64,000 nt of DNA from Mesorhizobium sp. dw_380 (GTDB taxonomy: Bacteria; Pseudomonadota; Alphaproteobacteria; Rhizobiales; Rhizobiaceae), in contig NZ_JAFFIW010000025.1 of the NCBI RefSeq assembly GCF_018588885.1, positions 1 to 64,000 of the forward strand. Reading direction: 5' to 3'. Below, piece by piece: positions 8,057 to 16,264 of this stretch. How positions within the stretch are numbered: position 1 is the stretch's first letter; the number at the start of each line of letters is the position of its first letter. Both the position numbers and the translations under genes were made by a program. The notes beneath the pieces are model-generated. The model saw nothing but the letters and a program-made list of their open reading frames with translations. It was not told the origin of the DNA and did not search any database.

Positions 8057-9349
8057 ATGTTCCGAATTTTTTCGCGAAAGAAAAGGCTGCAGCAGTCGAC
8101 AGCGATTTCGGCTGACCAGCCGGAGCAAGCGACGGCCAGTCCGCGCGTGACTTCAATTATTGTCCCGTTTTCAGCAGTCGAGCGCGCCGCTAAGGAAAAC
8201 TACGTTGCTGATCTCGTGACCGCAGTCATGGATTTCGTGACCGCAATGTTTGATCAGGGCCTCTACAAAGATCACGAAATACCAGCGTCAGCGAGGCAGT
8301 TTTTTCACACTTACCTATACGGCATGGAAGTGGCTAATGGCGGCCATAGCCAGTTTATTCGCAACTACCGTGGTCACCTCGACAAAATTACCTCGGATGC
8401 GCGTTTGGCCCTGGATGGAATGCGAGCAGAAAACCATTTAGCTATTTTGGAACAAATGGTTGATTGGGTCCGGGAACATCCCAAGGAGGCGGAGGAACAG
8501 ACTGGATTCGAAGGTGGCCGCGCTGACTTCCTTGATGGACTCGACGATCTTTTTCAGGAGGAGGAACACAGAGTTCCGCTGCTTGCGCGCGCAGTAGGTT
8601 GGATCGCCTCGTGGCCTGAACTGGAGATTGTCGAGGAAGCCGAATGCGAGGAGGCCATTCTCGACATTGTCATGGCCAACCCCAGGCGCGAACCTCGACT
8701 GCGCCATCGTTCGGTGTTCCATCTGAAAGCCGTGATGACGAGCCGACTTGAGGTGGGCATCGGTCTCGCCTGTGCGGGATTGCCGCAACCCGAGGTCAAG
8801 CTCGGAATTGGCGAAGGAAGGATATTGCACATAGACGGTGGGAAGCAGATGGCTTTTCCTGTCGTAACCAATGCCGGTAGGGCGCTTTTGTGTGTAGTGA
8901 CGTCGACGCATGCGGCTGCGTACCAGTACCTTGCTGCTGATGGCACGGAACTGCAACTCGACGTTGGACCGGTCGATAGAGTCGATGAGTTACTTGGCGA
9001 AGGTGCTCCACGTGTCGGTCTGAAGTTGTCGCATGTCGGCGCTGATTCAATAGCGACCGTCATCAAACTGGCTGATGCCTACCGGGCACCAGCAGCCCTC
9101 GACCTCCTATCGCGCAGGGTTGGAATTGATACGGCAGGCGCAGTTGCCTTGCCATCGATGCTGGTAACGAGAGAGGGAGAATCGGTCGTCAGTTGGACAG
9201 TTGCTGCTGGCAGTAAACTACTATTTTTGTTGTCCGCTCCCAACGGGAGCGCGCTCTTGAGATCGGGCGCCGAAGATCCGCTGGCGGATGCCCATAGGCT
9301 TGAGATCGAAGAACATTTTGTGCGCGCCGAAGCCGACGGTGCCAACTAA
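8057..9349 (+). CDS. DMP19-family (DUF4375) domain protein
   Basis: A 430-residue protein in a stretch visibly lower in GC than its neighbours. Residues about 45-200 resemble the DMP19/DUF4375 family, with the region VANGGHSQFIRNYRGHLDKI matching the family's Asn-Gly-Gly...Gln-Phe pattern and an acidic helical context (Glu/Asp-rich around 135-175). Neisserial DMP19 mimics DNA and binds the regulator NHTF; most homologs are uncharacterised. The second half (about 215-430) is beta-rich, with no domain I recognise. A good aagaagg precedes the ATG. There is no signal peptide or membrane helix. The function is unknown, and the composition suggests acquisition by transfer. Confidence 0.65.
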   Translation: MFRIFSRKKRLQQSTAISADQPEQATASPRVTSIIVPFSAVERAAKENYVADLVTAVMDFVTAMFDQGLYKDHEIPASARQFFHTYLYGMEVANGGHSQFIRNYRGHLDKITSDARLALDGMRAENHLAILEQMVDWVREHPKEAEEQTGFEGGRADFLDGLDDLFQEEEHRVPLLARAVGWIASWPELEIVEEAECEEAILDIVMANPRREPRLRHRSVFHLKAVMTSRLEVGIGLACAGLPQPEVKLGIGEGRILHIDGGKQMAFPVVTNAGRALLCVVTSTHAAAYQYLAADGTELQLDVGPVDRVDELLGEGAPRVGLKLSHVGADSIATVIKLADAYRAPAALDLLSRRVGIDTAGAVALPSMLVTREGESVVSWTVAAGSKLLFLLSAPNGSALLRSGAEDPLADAHRLEIEEHFVRAEADGAN

Positions 9350-9638
9350 TCTGGGGTGATCGTCTCGATTGTGCCGCAGTATTTTTCCAGCGCGGGATAG
9401 CGTACGCGGACCGTCGATTTCCGGCATTTCATCAGGTCTGTTTCCCATCCAGGCCGGAACTCTGACGGCAATGGCATGGGGCATGCAAGCCGGTCGCGGC
9501 TTCACGAACGGCGGAGTGTCCGGCCATCCGAATACGGCGAGCTCTTGACTGTTCGCCCACGCGGCCGATTGTTGCGTTGCGGCCAGGGGGGCTTTCGGCT
9601 ATTGAGGCCGGACTTGAAACGGAGCCCGCCCCAGGCCG

Positions 9639-10337
9639 ATGAACCTTGTCGATACGGTCAAGAACGCGTTCGTACCGATCCATCGCGAAGGCTATCCCTT
9701 CATCGCGGCCTTTGGCGCGGCAACGCTTTTCCTCGGCTATTTCTCTTCGATCCTGTTCTGGATCGGCCTGATCCTGACCGCCTGGTGCGTCTATTTCTTC
9801 CGCGATCCAGAGCGCGTCACCCCTGTCGACGATCGCCTTGTGGTGAGCCCCGCCGATGGCATCATCTCGGCGGTCGGACCCGCCGTGCCGCCGCGCGAAC
9901 TTGGCCTGGGCAATGTCGAGATGACCCGCATTTCGGTGTTCATGAACGTCTTTTCCTGCCATGTGAACCGCGCCCCCGTGCGCGGCCGTATCGCCAAGAT
10001 CGAGCATCGGCCCGGAAAATTCCTCAATGCCGAACTCGACAAGGCAAGCACCGAGAACGAGCGCAACGGCCTGGTTATCGAGAGCCCCAACGGCACGGTC
10101 GCTGCCGTCCAGATTGCCGGCCTGGTGGCGCGCCGCATCGTCTGCTGGGCCGAGGCCGGCGGCTCGATCGGGATCGGCGAGCGTTTCGGCCTGATCCGCT
10201 TCGGCTCGCGCGTCGACGTGTTCCTGCCTTTGGCCGCCACGCCGCGCGTTGCCGTTGGCCAGACTGCGGTCGGTGGCGAAACCGTGCTGGCCGAATTCGG
10301 CGGCGTCGCCGGCACGCCTCTCGTGCGGATTTCCTGA
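9639..10337 (+). CDS. psd: Phosphatidylserine decarboxylase proenzyme
   Basis: A 232-residue short-form proenzyme that makes phosphatidylethanolamine from phosphatidylserine at the inner membrane. Two membrane helices lie near residues 20-53. PADGIISAVG (71-80) and the CHVNRAPVRG segment (107-116) are family motifs. Self-cleavage at Gly189-Ser190 in RFGSRVDVF would create the pyruvoyl prosthetic group on the alpha chain. It sits 3 bp upstream of pssA, the gene making its substrate, so the two are co-transcribed. The 289 bp upstream holds no gene I can support. Confidence 0.96.
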   Translation: MNLVDTVKNAFVPIHREGYPFIAAFGAATLFLGYFSSILFWIGLILTAWCVYFFRDPERVTPVDDRLVVSPADGIISAVGPAVPPRELGLGNVEMTRISVFMNVFSCHVNRAPVRGRIAKIEHRPGKFLNAELDKASTENERNGLVIESPNGTVAAVQIAGLVARRIVCWAEAGGSIGIGERFGLIRFGSRVDVFLPLAATPRVAVGQTAVGGETVLAEFGGVAGTPLVRIS

Positions 10338-10340
10338 GCG

Positions 10341-11159
10341 GTGGGCACGCAGTACAAGAAGTTCGAGGCCCATGCCAGCGGCGGTCCGCGCATCCGTGAG
10401 ATCCCGATGCGCATGGTGCTGCCCAATCTGGTAACCGTGCTTGCCATCTGCGCCGGCCTGTCCGGCATCCGCTTCGGCTTCGAAGGCCGCTTCGAGCCGG
10501 CGGTGGTGATGGTGCTGCTGGCGGCCTTTCTCGACGGCATTGACGGCCGCCTGGCGCGAATGCTCAAGGCGACCTCCAAATTCGGCGCGCAAATGGATTC
10601 GCTGGCCGACATCGTCAATTTCGGCGTGGCGCCTGCCTTGGTGCTCTATGCCTTCCTGCTCGATCGCGCCGGCTCGCCCGGCTGGATCGCGGCGCTCCTG
10701 TTCGCCATCGCCTGTGGACTCCGGCTTGCCCGTTTCAACGTGCTTGACGACGACAAGGCCGAACGCCCGATATGGCAGACCGAATATTTCGTCGGTGTGC
10801 CCGCTCCGGCGGGCGCGGTGCTGGTGATGCTGCCGCTCTATCTCTATTTCCTGCGGCTTGGGCTGGAGCCCAGCCGCCCGGCCGCCTTCGTCGCCACCGG
10901 CTTCACCGTCCTCGTCGCCTTCCTTCTGGTCAGCCGGCTGCCGGTCTATTCCGGCAAGAGCATCAAGATCCCTGGCGACAGGGTGCTGCCGGTCATTCTG
11001 GCCGTCGTGCTCTATATCCTCTTGCTGATGACCTATCCCTGGTACACGTTGACGGCGTCGGTCGCCGGTTACCTGATTTTCCTGCCGTTTTCCGTGCGCG
11101 CCTATTCGAAGCGCGCCAAGCTCGAGGGCGAGAAAGTGCCGCCTTCGGACATCGGCTAA
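10341..11159 (+). CDS. pssA: CDP-diacylglycerol--serine O-phosphatidyltransferase
   Basis: A 272-residue multi-pass membrane enzyme that condenses CDP-diacylglycerol with serine. The CDP-alcohol phosphotransferase signature is intact: Asp65, Asp68-Gly69, Ala72-Arg73, Gly82, Asp86 and Asp90. The start is a GTG 3 bp after the psd stop; it gives the N-terminal extension usual in rhizobial PssA before the first helix. The next methionines (residues 23, 25) would leave almost no leader. psd-pssA form one operon, ended by a hairpin at 11171-11190. Confidence 0.95.
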   Translation: MGTQYKKFEAHASGGPRIREIPMRMVLPNLVTVLAICAGLSGIRFGFEGRFEPAVVMVLLAAFLDGIDGRLARMLKATSKFGAQMDSLADIVNFGVAPALVLYAFLLDRAGSPGWIAALLFAIACGLRLARFNVLDDDKAERPIWQTEYFVGVPAPAGAVLVMLPLYLYFLRLGLEPSRPAAFVATGFTVLVAFLLVSRLPVYSGKSIKIPGDRVLPVILAVVLYILLLMTYPWYTLTASVAGYLIFLPFSVRAYSKRAKLEGEKVPPSDIG

Positions 11160-11170
11160 GCCACGGCAAT

Positions 11171-11190
11171 CCTGGCGGAAGGCCGCCAGG
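11171..11190 (+). terminator. Hairpin terminator after pssA
   Basis: A perfect 8-bp stem, CCTGGCGG-AAGG-CCGCCAGG, is followed by cacttttcc. It lies 11 bp after the pssA stop and in the gap to the convergent tetR gene. The U-run is short, so termination may be partial. Confidence 0.65.
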
Positions 11191-11209
11191 CACTTTTCCT
11201 GGAAATGCC

Positions 11210-11803
11210 CTAAATCCGCAGGCGCTGGAGCAACAGATCGCTCCAGGCGGATGCAAAGCGCTCATCGCTGATGTCGATCGCACGTTCGCCCCAGATCGCT
11301 TCGAAGACCCGGAACATGGCGACGCTGCCGACGATTACGGCGGCGACAGCCTCGCTGTCATGCGGGCGCAGTTCGCCCTGGCGCTGACGCTCCCGCAGCC
11401 ATTCGGCGACGGCAAGGTACGTGCTTTGCATGATCTCGCTGCGCGCCGAGGCCTTCAACTCGGGGAAATGCTCCAGATCCCGCCATAGGATCCGAAGCAT
11501 GTCACGATTGGCGCCGAGTTTTTCAAGCATGCTTTCCACCAGCCGCCGCGAACCCTCATCGAAGGAAAGCACGGTCTCCCCAAGTTCGGCTTGGGCTTGC
11601 CGTGCCGTGCCGACAAACTGTTCGACCGCAGTGGCAAGCAGGTCCTCTTTTGAGGAAAAGTGCTTGTAGAGCGCGCCGGAGCCGCGCGACAGGCCTGCCG
11701 CCTCCTGGATATCGGGAACGCTCGTGCGGTCGTAGCCGCGTTCGGCAAACAGGCGGATAGCCTCGCGCAGAATACGCTCACGTCCGGTTGTGGGGGGCTT
11801 CAT
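11210..11803 (-). CDS. TetR/AcrR-family transcriptional regulator
   Basis: About 197 residues. The N-terminal helix-turn-helix (residues about 8-55: RILREAIRLFAERGYDRTSV, then SRGSGALYKHFSSKEDLLA) is canonical. The start at 11803 follows aggag by 6 bp; the frame extends further upstream without a ribosome site. The gene begins 13 bp after the NmrA-like gene and is probably its operon partner. A palindromic operator at 12708-12738 upstream of that operon would make the pair self-regulated. The ligand is unknown. Confidence 0.92.
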   Translation of the reverse strand: MKPPTTGRERILREAIRLFAERGYDRTSVPDIQEAAGLSRGSGALYKHFSSKEDLLATAVEQFVGTARQAQAELGETVLSFDEGSRRLVESMLEKLGANRDMLRILWRDLEHFPELKASARSEIMQSTYLAVAEWLRERQRQGELRPHDSEAVAAVIVGSVAMFRVFEAIWGERAIDISDERFASAWSDLLLQRLRI

Positions 11804-11816
11804 GGCGGCTCCTGGC

Positions 11817-12617
11817 TCAGTGCCCGCGCTCGCGTTGCTGGCAAAGCCACGCCTTCCAGGTCCTTTCGCCAAGCCGTTCGCGGGTTGCCACCAAACCCAT
11901 TTTGAGGCTCATCTTGCGGCCGATTGGCAGCGGCAGGACGAGACGCCTGAGCCCAAGCGCGTCGCGGTATTGCCGGGCGAAATCCGAGAAAGGCATCGTA
12001 TCCGGACCGCCTATCTCCAGGCGCACGCCGCGTTTCCCATCGCTGACGGCCTCGGCCAGGTACCTGGCCACGTCGCGTGTATCCACCGGGTTTGAGGGCG
12101 AGGTCGGCAGGGGCCAGACTGGCAGCCATTTCAGCCCGCCAAGCATTTGCGCCAAAAGGTAATAGAACGGCGTCGCGCGGATGACCGACCAGGGAAGCGA
12201 GGACTTCCGCACAAGCTGCTCGCCCGCCAGTTTCACGCGGGAATAGGGCAAGGTGCTGAATTCGAGGCCGACGATGGACACGAAGATGAAGTGCGAGACG
12301 CCGCTGCGCTCAGCGGCGCAGAGCAGATGGCGCGTGCCGTCGACATCGACGCTCGATGGGCTCGAAAAGAAGTCGACCAGCCTCATCCCGCGCCTGGCGA
12401 TCGGCGAGAGCGTCGCGGCATGAATGACCGTATCAACGCCGTGCAGGGCCTCGTCTATGCCATTTCCGGTCGCGAGATCGCCTGAGGCCCATTCCACGGA
12501 ACTGTCCTGCCCAGCGCTCCGGGCAAACATCCTTACGGCGTGGCCAGCCCCGGTCAGCGCCGGCGCAAGATCGCGGCCGAGATGCCCAGTCCCTCCGGTG
12601 ACAAGGATTTTTGACAT
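11817..12617 (-). CDS. NmrA-like/atypical SDR NAD(P)-binding protein
   Basis: About 266 residues. It starts MSKILVTGGTGHLGRDLAPAL, with the nucleotide-binding TGGTGHLG glycine motif of atypical short-chain dehydrogenases (NmrA/ubiquinone complex subunit-like). VDTVIHAATLSP and FVSIVGLEFSTLPYSRVKLAGE hold the substrate-side region with YxxxK (Tyr-Ser-Arg-Val-Lys). Family members act as redox sensors or NAD(P)H-dependent reductases. The start at 12617 follows ggaggt; the frame stays open upstream to 12731 but with no ribosome site. It is first gene of a two-gene operon with tetR. Which small molecule it acts on is not clear. Confidence 0.85.
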   Translation of the reverse strand: MSKILVTGGTGHLGRDLAPALTGAGHAVRMFARSAGQDSSVEWASGDLATGNGIDEALHGVDTVIHAATLSPIARRGMRLVDFFSSPSSVDVDGTRHLLCAAERSGVSHFIFVSIVGLEFSTLPYSRVKLAGEQLVRKSSLPWSVIRATPFYYLLAQMLGGLKWLPVWPLPTSPSNPVDTRDVARYLAEAVSDGKRGVRLEIGGPDTMPFSDFARQYRDALGLRRLVLPLPIGRKMSLKMGLVATRERLGERTWKAWLCQQRERGH

Positions 12618-12707
12618 TCGAGACCTCCTCGCTGTGCCAAGCAGTGTCCGAAGCGGGTGCAATGAAATGCGAAACCAGAGACACACTGCAGCTTCGGACG
12701 TGGAAGG

Positions 12708-12738
12708 GAGTGAATACTCACTCACCGACAATTTGTCG
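12708..12738. promoter_or_regulatory. Candidate TetR operator upstream of NmrA-tetR operon
   Basis: Two adjacent inverted repeats: GAGTGA-ATAC-TCACTC (12708-12723) and CGACAA-T-TTGTCG (12726-12738). On the minus strand, tcgaca and tattca with a 17-bp spacer could be -35 and -10, so the first palindrome would cover the -10. It lies about 90 bp before the NmrA-like start. Repressor binding by the operon's own TetR is inferred. Confidence 0.6.
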
Positions 12739-12800
12739 AGAGAGACGGTGCGCGGCGTGAGCGCGCACGTTGGCTCCGCTGGATCGAGATCCAGGGAGGG

Positions 12801-15023
12801 TCAGGCCGCAATGCCGAGCCCCAGCCTGTCGATCGCCAGCTTGCGGGCAGAGACATAGTCGGTCTTCCCGGAACCCAGCACCGGAATCTCTTCCACCTTG
12901 ACGATGTCGTTCGGCACCATCAATTCGGCCGCACCCGCCTGTTTGCCGAACTTGCGCAATTCGTCGGGATTGGCGTCGCCGGCGGTGGTGACAAGCACGA
13001 TGCGCTCGCCGCGCCTCTTGTCCGGTACCGCCACCGCCGCATGATGCTCCTCAGGCCATAGCGACTGCACCAGCATCTCGACGGCGCCCAGCGACACCAT
13101 CTCGCCGGCGATCTTGGCAAAGCGCTTGGCGCGGCCGCGAATGGTGATGAAGCCTTCGCGGTCGACGGCGACGATGTCTCCGGTGTCGTGCCAGCCGGTC
13201 AGCGGCTGCAGCTCACCAGGACGGTCCGCGGTCATGTAGCCCATCATCAGGTTCGGTCCGTCGAGCCACAACTGACCGGCGTCGGAGATGCCTTCGACCG
13301 GCTCCAGCTTCATGCGCATCGCCGGCAGCAGTCGCCCGACGGTACCGTCCCGCCCATGGATCGCGGTGTTGACGGCAACGACCGGTGCGGCCTCGGTCAG
13401 TCCGAAACCTTCGATGATCTCGGCCTGGAAGCGCTCGCGATAGACGCGGCGCGTTTCCGACTTCACCGCCTCGGCGCCGGCGACGACGAAGCGCAGGCTG
13501 GAGAAATCACCGTCCTTGGCGGTGCGTGCATAATTGGCGAGGAAGGTGTCGGTGCCGAACATGACGGTCGGCTTCACCTTGCGCGCGATCTCGGGGATGA
13601 TCTTGTAGTGGAGGGGCGAGGGGTAGAGGAACAGTTTTACCCCTGTGACCAAAGGCAGGATGGTGCCGCCCGTCAGGCCGAAGGAGTGGAATACGGGCAG
13701 CACGTTGAGCAGGATATCGGCCGGCGAGATGGTAATGCGCGCCTCAGCCTGCATGGCGTTGGCGAGAAGGTTCTTTTGCGACAGAACAACCGCTTTCGGC
13801 GTGCCTTCGGAACCCGAGGTGAACAGGATGACGCCCGGCTTGGCCGCATCCTGCCGCTGCAGCGGCAAGCGCCACAGCAGAGCGGCGGAAAGCTTGTCCA
13901 GCATGGTGACGCTTTCGCGGATATCTTCCAGCCACAAGAGCCTGGCGCCGCCCTTTTCGACCGCTGTGACGATATCGGCCAGGTCCGCCTTCTCGACGAA
14001 GGCGCGCGACGAAATGACGGTGCGGATGACGGCCGTGCGTACGGCAGCGGTGACGCTCGCGGGCCCGGCCGTATAATTGATCATCGCCGCCACCCGGCTC
14101 GCAGACAGAAGACCGATCAACGACAGCACGACGCCATTGGCATTGGGCAGCATCACCCCGACCGCTTCGCCCGGCGCCGTCGCCGCCTCGAAGCGTCTGC
14201 CCAGCACGCGCGCGCCGATGAACATCTTGCGGTAGCTCAGCGCGCCCGAGATGACATCCTCGATGATCGGATGCGAGGCGCCGACTCTGGTTGCTGCGTC
14301 GCGCATGGCCAGGAACAGGCCACGGTCGAGATCGGTGCCGAAAAGCCGCGCCTCCGCGACACGGTCGAACAGCGCGTTGGTGTTCGAGGCCTGGTCCGGG
14401 TTGCGCGCCACCAGTTCGGCGATGGTCATGGGCTCCAGCACGCTGATCGACATCCGCGGAAACCAGCGCCGTGGCGCCTTGTCCGCCGGCGTCAGCGATA
14501 CCGGCAGGCTGCGCGCGCTGGCGACGAAGATCGGCACGATGCGGGCGTCGGCCTGCATGGCGATGCGGGTGACGGCGCGAAACAGGCGAAACGTCTTGAC
14601 GTCGGGTTCGACCGCGTCCGGCAGATAGACGGCGAGCCGCCCCTTGCCCTTCAGCACGCGCACCAGCCGGCGGCTGACGAAGACATGTTCGGCATTGAAC
14701 GCGATGGTGCGGCCAAGCTCGCGCCATGGTTCGAGCCAGGGCGAGCGCGCCGAGACCTCGTCGAGTATGTGCAGCGTGTCGTCGGGCAGCAGCGACAGCA
14801 TCAGCGCCGGTTCGAAGCGCGACTGGTGCGAGATGACATAGATGACCGGAACCTGCGCCTTACGCGCGATCCTGATGCGGCTGTCGCTGACCCGGTAGGC
14901 AAGCTTGAACGGGACATAGAGCAGCGCCTGGGTGAAGCGCAGGCTGAGGCGGAATTTCTCCACCACGCCGATCAGCAGCCAAGCCAGAACGAGACCCGCA
15001 AGCAGCGCCAGTGTCAGGATCAT
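12801..15023 (-). CDS. Aas-like acyltransferase / acyl-ACP synthetase fusion
   Basis: A 740-residue protein with an N-terminal membrane helix, a PlsC-like acyltransferase region (about 55-200) and a C-terminal AMP-binding acyl-activating domain (about 255-735). The P-loop FTSGSEGTPK is at 401-410, and the adenylate-binding GFGLTEAAPV and WHDTGDI motifs follow. In E. coli, Aas re-acylates lyso-phosphatidylethanolamine using acyl-ACP. The acyltransferase motif here is His66-Gln-Ser-Arg-Phe-Glu71 instead of HX4D, and the usual FPEGTR-like motif reads YLPDAVEPD. That half may be altered or inactive. It is probably a single-gene unit; the 236 bp beyond its start contains the toxin-antitoxin promoter. 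Confidence 0.85.
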   Translation of the reverse strand: MILTLALLAGLVLAWLLIGVVEKFRLSLRFTQALLYVPFKLAYRVSDSRIRIARKAQVPVIYVISHQSRFEPALMLSLLPDDTLHILDEVSARSPWLEPWRELGRTIAFNAEHVFVSRRLVRVLKGKGRLAVYLPDAVEPDVKTFRLFRAVTRIAMQADARIVPIFVASARSLPVSLTPADKAPRRWFPRMSISVLEPMTIAELVARNPDQASNTNALFDRVAEARLFGTDLDRGLFLAMRDAATRVGASHPIIEDVISGALSYRKMFIGARVLGRRFEAATAPGEAVGVMLPNANGVVLSLIGLLSASRVAAMINYTAGPASVTAAVRTAVIRTVISSRAFVEKADLADIVTAVEKGGARLLWLEDIRESVTMLDKLSAALLWRLPLQRQDAAKPGVILFTSGSEGTPKAVVLSQKNLLANAMQAEARITISPADILLNVLPVFHSFGLTGGTILPLVTGVKLFLYPSPLHYKIIPEIARKVKPTVMFGTDTFLANYARTAKDGDFSSLRFVVAGAEAVKSETRRVYRERFQAEIIEGFGLTEAAPVVAVNTAIHGRDGTVGRLLPAMRMKLEPVEGISDAGQLWLDGPNLMMGYMTADRPGELQPLTGWHDTGDIVAVDREGFITIRGRAKRFAKIAGEMVSLGAVEMLVQSLWPEEHHAAVAVPDKRRGERIVLVTTAGDANPDELRKFGKQAGAAELMVPNDIVKVEEIPVLGSGKTDYVSARKLAIDRLGLGIAA

Positions 15024-15204
15024 GCCGCATCTCTCCCAACGATTTTTGTCATCGTGGCTCTTTCACGGCCGCTTCAGCGCAGAGCGTAGCGGAAGTGCGA
15101 GGAAGGTCAATGTGGGACAGGCTTCAGTGGAAATCGCAATGAGAATTCGATTCCGCGTCGAAGGCCCCCGCTTGGAACGACGGTGCGCGTTCGAAAATCA
15201 CCAC

Positions 15205-15248
15205 TTGAACTGCCGCGACACATGTCGTAAATAAAGTGACACGTGACG
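15205..15248 (+). promoter_or_regulatory. Promoter with two phased operators for the RES/Xre module
   Basis: TTGAAC (15205-15210), a 17-bp spacer and TAAATA (15228-15233) form a good promoter. Two related sites overlap it: GACACATGTCG (15217-15227, in the spacer) and GACACGTGACG (15238-15248, near the expected start). They match at 9 of 11 positions and are exactly 21 bp apart, two helical turns. This suits cooperative autorepression by the antitoxin, which is inferred. Confidence 0.65.
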
Positions 15249-15259
15249 GAGTAGCGAAT

Positions 15260-15748
15260 ATGACCAATCCCCCAACGACACTTGCCATGGCGCCGATCGT
15301 GGAGACGGAGTTCGAAAAACTAGTCGACCTGTTTGGCGGGCCGGATGTCCTTGGGCAGTCCGTATCCAGCCCGATCGAGGCTCATGAAATGATCTTGCAT
15401 GGAATTCCAAGCCAAGCCTTGGAAAGCCTTGTCACGCATTTGGCCGTGATCGACCTTGCCGATGCTTTTGAGAATGCGTTCGGCATGAGTGAGCGAACGT
15501 TCCAGAGGCACAAATTGGATCACTCCAAGACATTGAGCAAGGAGCAAGGCTCACGAACTTGGAACTTTGCAAGGACACTCACAAAAGCAACATCTGTCCT
15601 TGGATCTCAGGAGGAGGCTGAGAAATGGATGATTCAGCCTGCAATGGGTCTGGACAACCGGCGACCGATCGATTTGCTCGCCACTGCGGCAGGCACCGAG
15701 CTTGTACAGGAATTTCTGGAACGGCTTGACTACGGTGTCTACGCATGA
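15260..15748 (+). CDS. Xre/MbcA/ParS-type antitoxin
   Basis: A 162-residue protein. It has an N-terminal Xre-like helical DNA-binding region (about 50-105, with AFGMSERTFQRHKLD) and the C-terminal toxin-binding (DUF2384, MbcA/ParS) domain, recognised from GSQEEAEKWMIQPAMGLDNR-like residues followed by LLATAAGTELVQEFLERLDYGVYA at the extreme end. The ATG at 15260 has acggag about 8 bp before it; a GTG 24 bp upstream is the alternative. Its stop overlaps the toxin start by 4 bp (ATGA). Family antitoxins block the RES toxin's active site and repress their own promoter. Lower GC than the flanks suggests horizontal arrival. Confidence 0.88.
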   Translation: MTNPPTTLAMAPIVETEFEKLVDLFGGPDVLGQSVSSPIEAHEMILHGIPSQALESLVTHLAVIDLADAFENAFGMSERTFQRHKLDHSKTLSKEQGSRTWNFARTLTKATSVLGSQEEAEKWMIQPAMGLDNRRPIDLLATAAGTELVQEFLERLDYGVYA

Positions 15749-16251
15749 CGCCTTTGCCGGGTTCTCTCGGGAGGGGAGATATCCTCGGCTGGAGACTAGA
15801 CCAGAAACGCTTCGGGCCCATATGGGACAGCGGCGAGGGCGCATTCAAGCTGGGGGCGAGATGGAACAGCAGGGGCGTCAGGGCGATCTACGCCTCGGCT
15901 GACCCCTCAACCGCCATTCTCGAAGTGGCGGTCCACAAAGGTTTTAGGACATTGGACACCGTACCTCATGTGCTAACGGCGTTTGAAGTCATTGATCCGT
16001 CGAAGATCCATGTGGTGCAGATTGGCGACGTTCCGAATATCAACTGGCTGCGTCCAGGTATCCCCAGCGCGGGACAGCAGCAATTCGGCGACCGTCTGTT
16101 GGCAAGTCATCCCTTCCTTTTGATCCCCAGCACTGTGTCCCAGTATAGTTGGAATCTGGTGTTCGATCCCAGCGGTGCGACCGGTCTCTATAAGCTACGC
16201 CTCCAGGAGGATTTTGCGCTGGATACGAGGTTGCATCCTCCTGCGTCATAG
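15745..16251 (+). CDS. RES-domain toxin (ParT/MbcT type)
   Basis: A 168-residue RES-family toxin. The family's conserved residues appear in ILGWRLDQKRFG (Arg), FKLGARWNSRGVRAIYAS, STAILEVAVHKG (Glu) and LLIPSTVSQYSWNLVFDP (Ser near the Asn-Leu-Val motif). Characterised members attack NAD+ (MbcT, Res) or ADP-ribosylate phosphoribosyl-pyrophosphate synthetase (ParT), halting growth. It overlaps the antitoxin by 4 bp, so translation is coupled. The gene looks intact, making this a probably functional type II toxin-antitoxin system. Whether it degrades NAD+ or modifies a protein cannot be told here. Confidence 0.9.
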   Translation: MTPLPGSLGRGDILGWRLDQKRFGPIWDSGEGAFKLGARWNSRGVRAIYASADPSTAILEVAVHKGFRTLDTVPHVLTAFEVIDPSKIHVVQIGDVPNINWLRPGIPSAGQQQFGDRLLASHPFLLIPSTVSQYSWNLVFDPSGATGLYKLRLQEDFALDTRLHPPAS

Positions 16252-16264
16252 CGTTTAGAGATAT

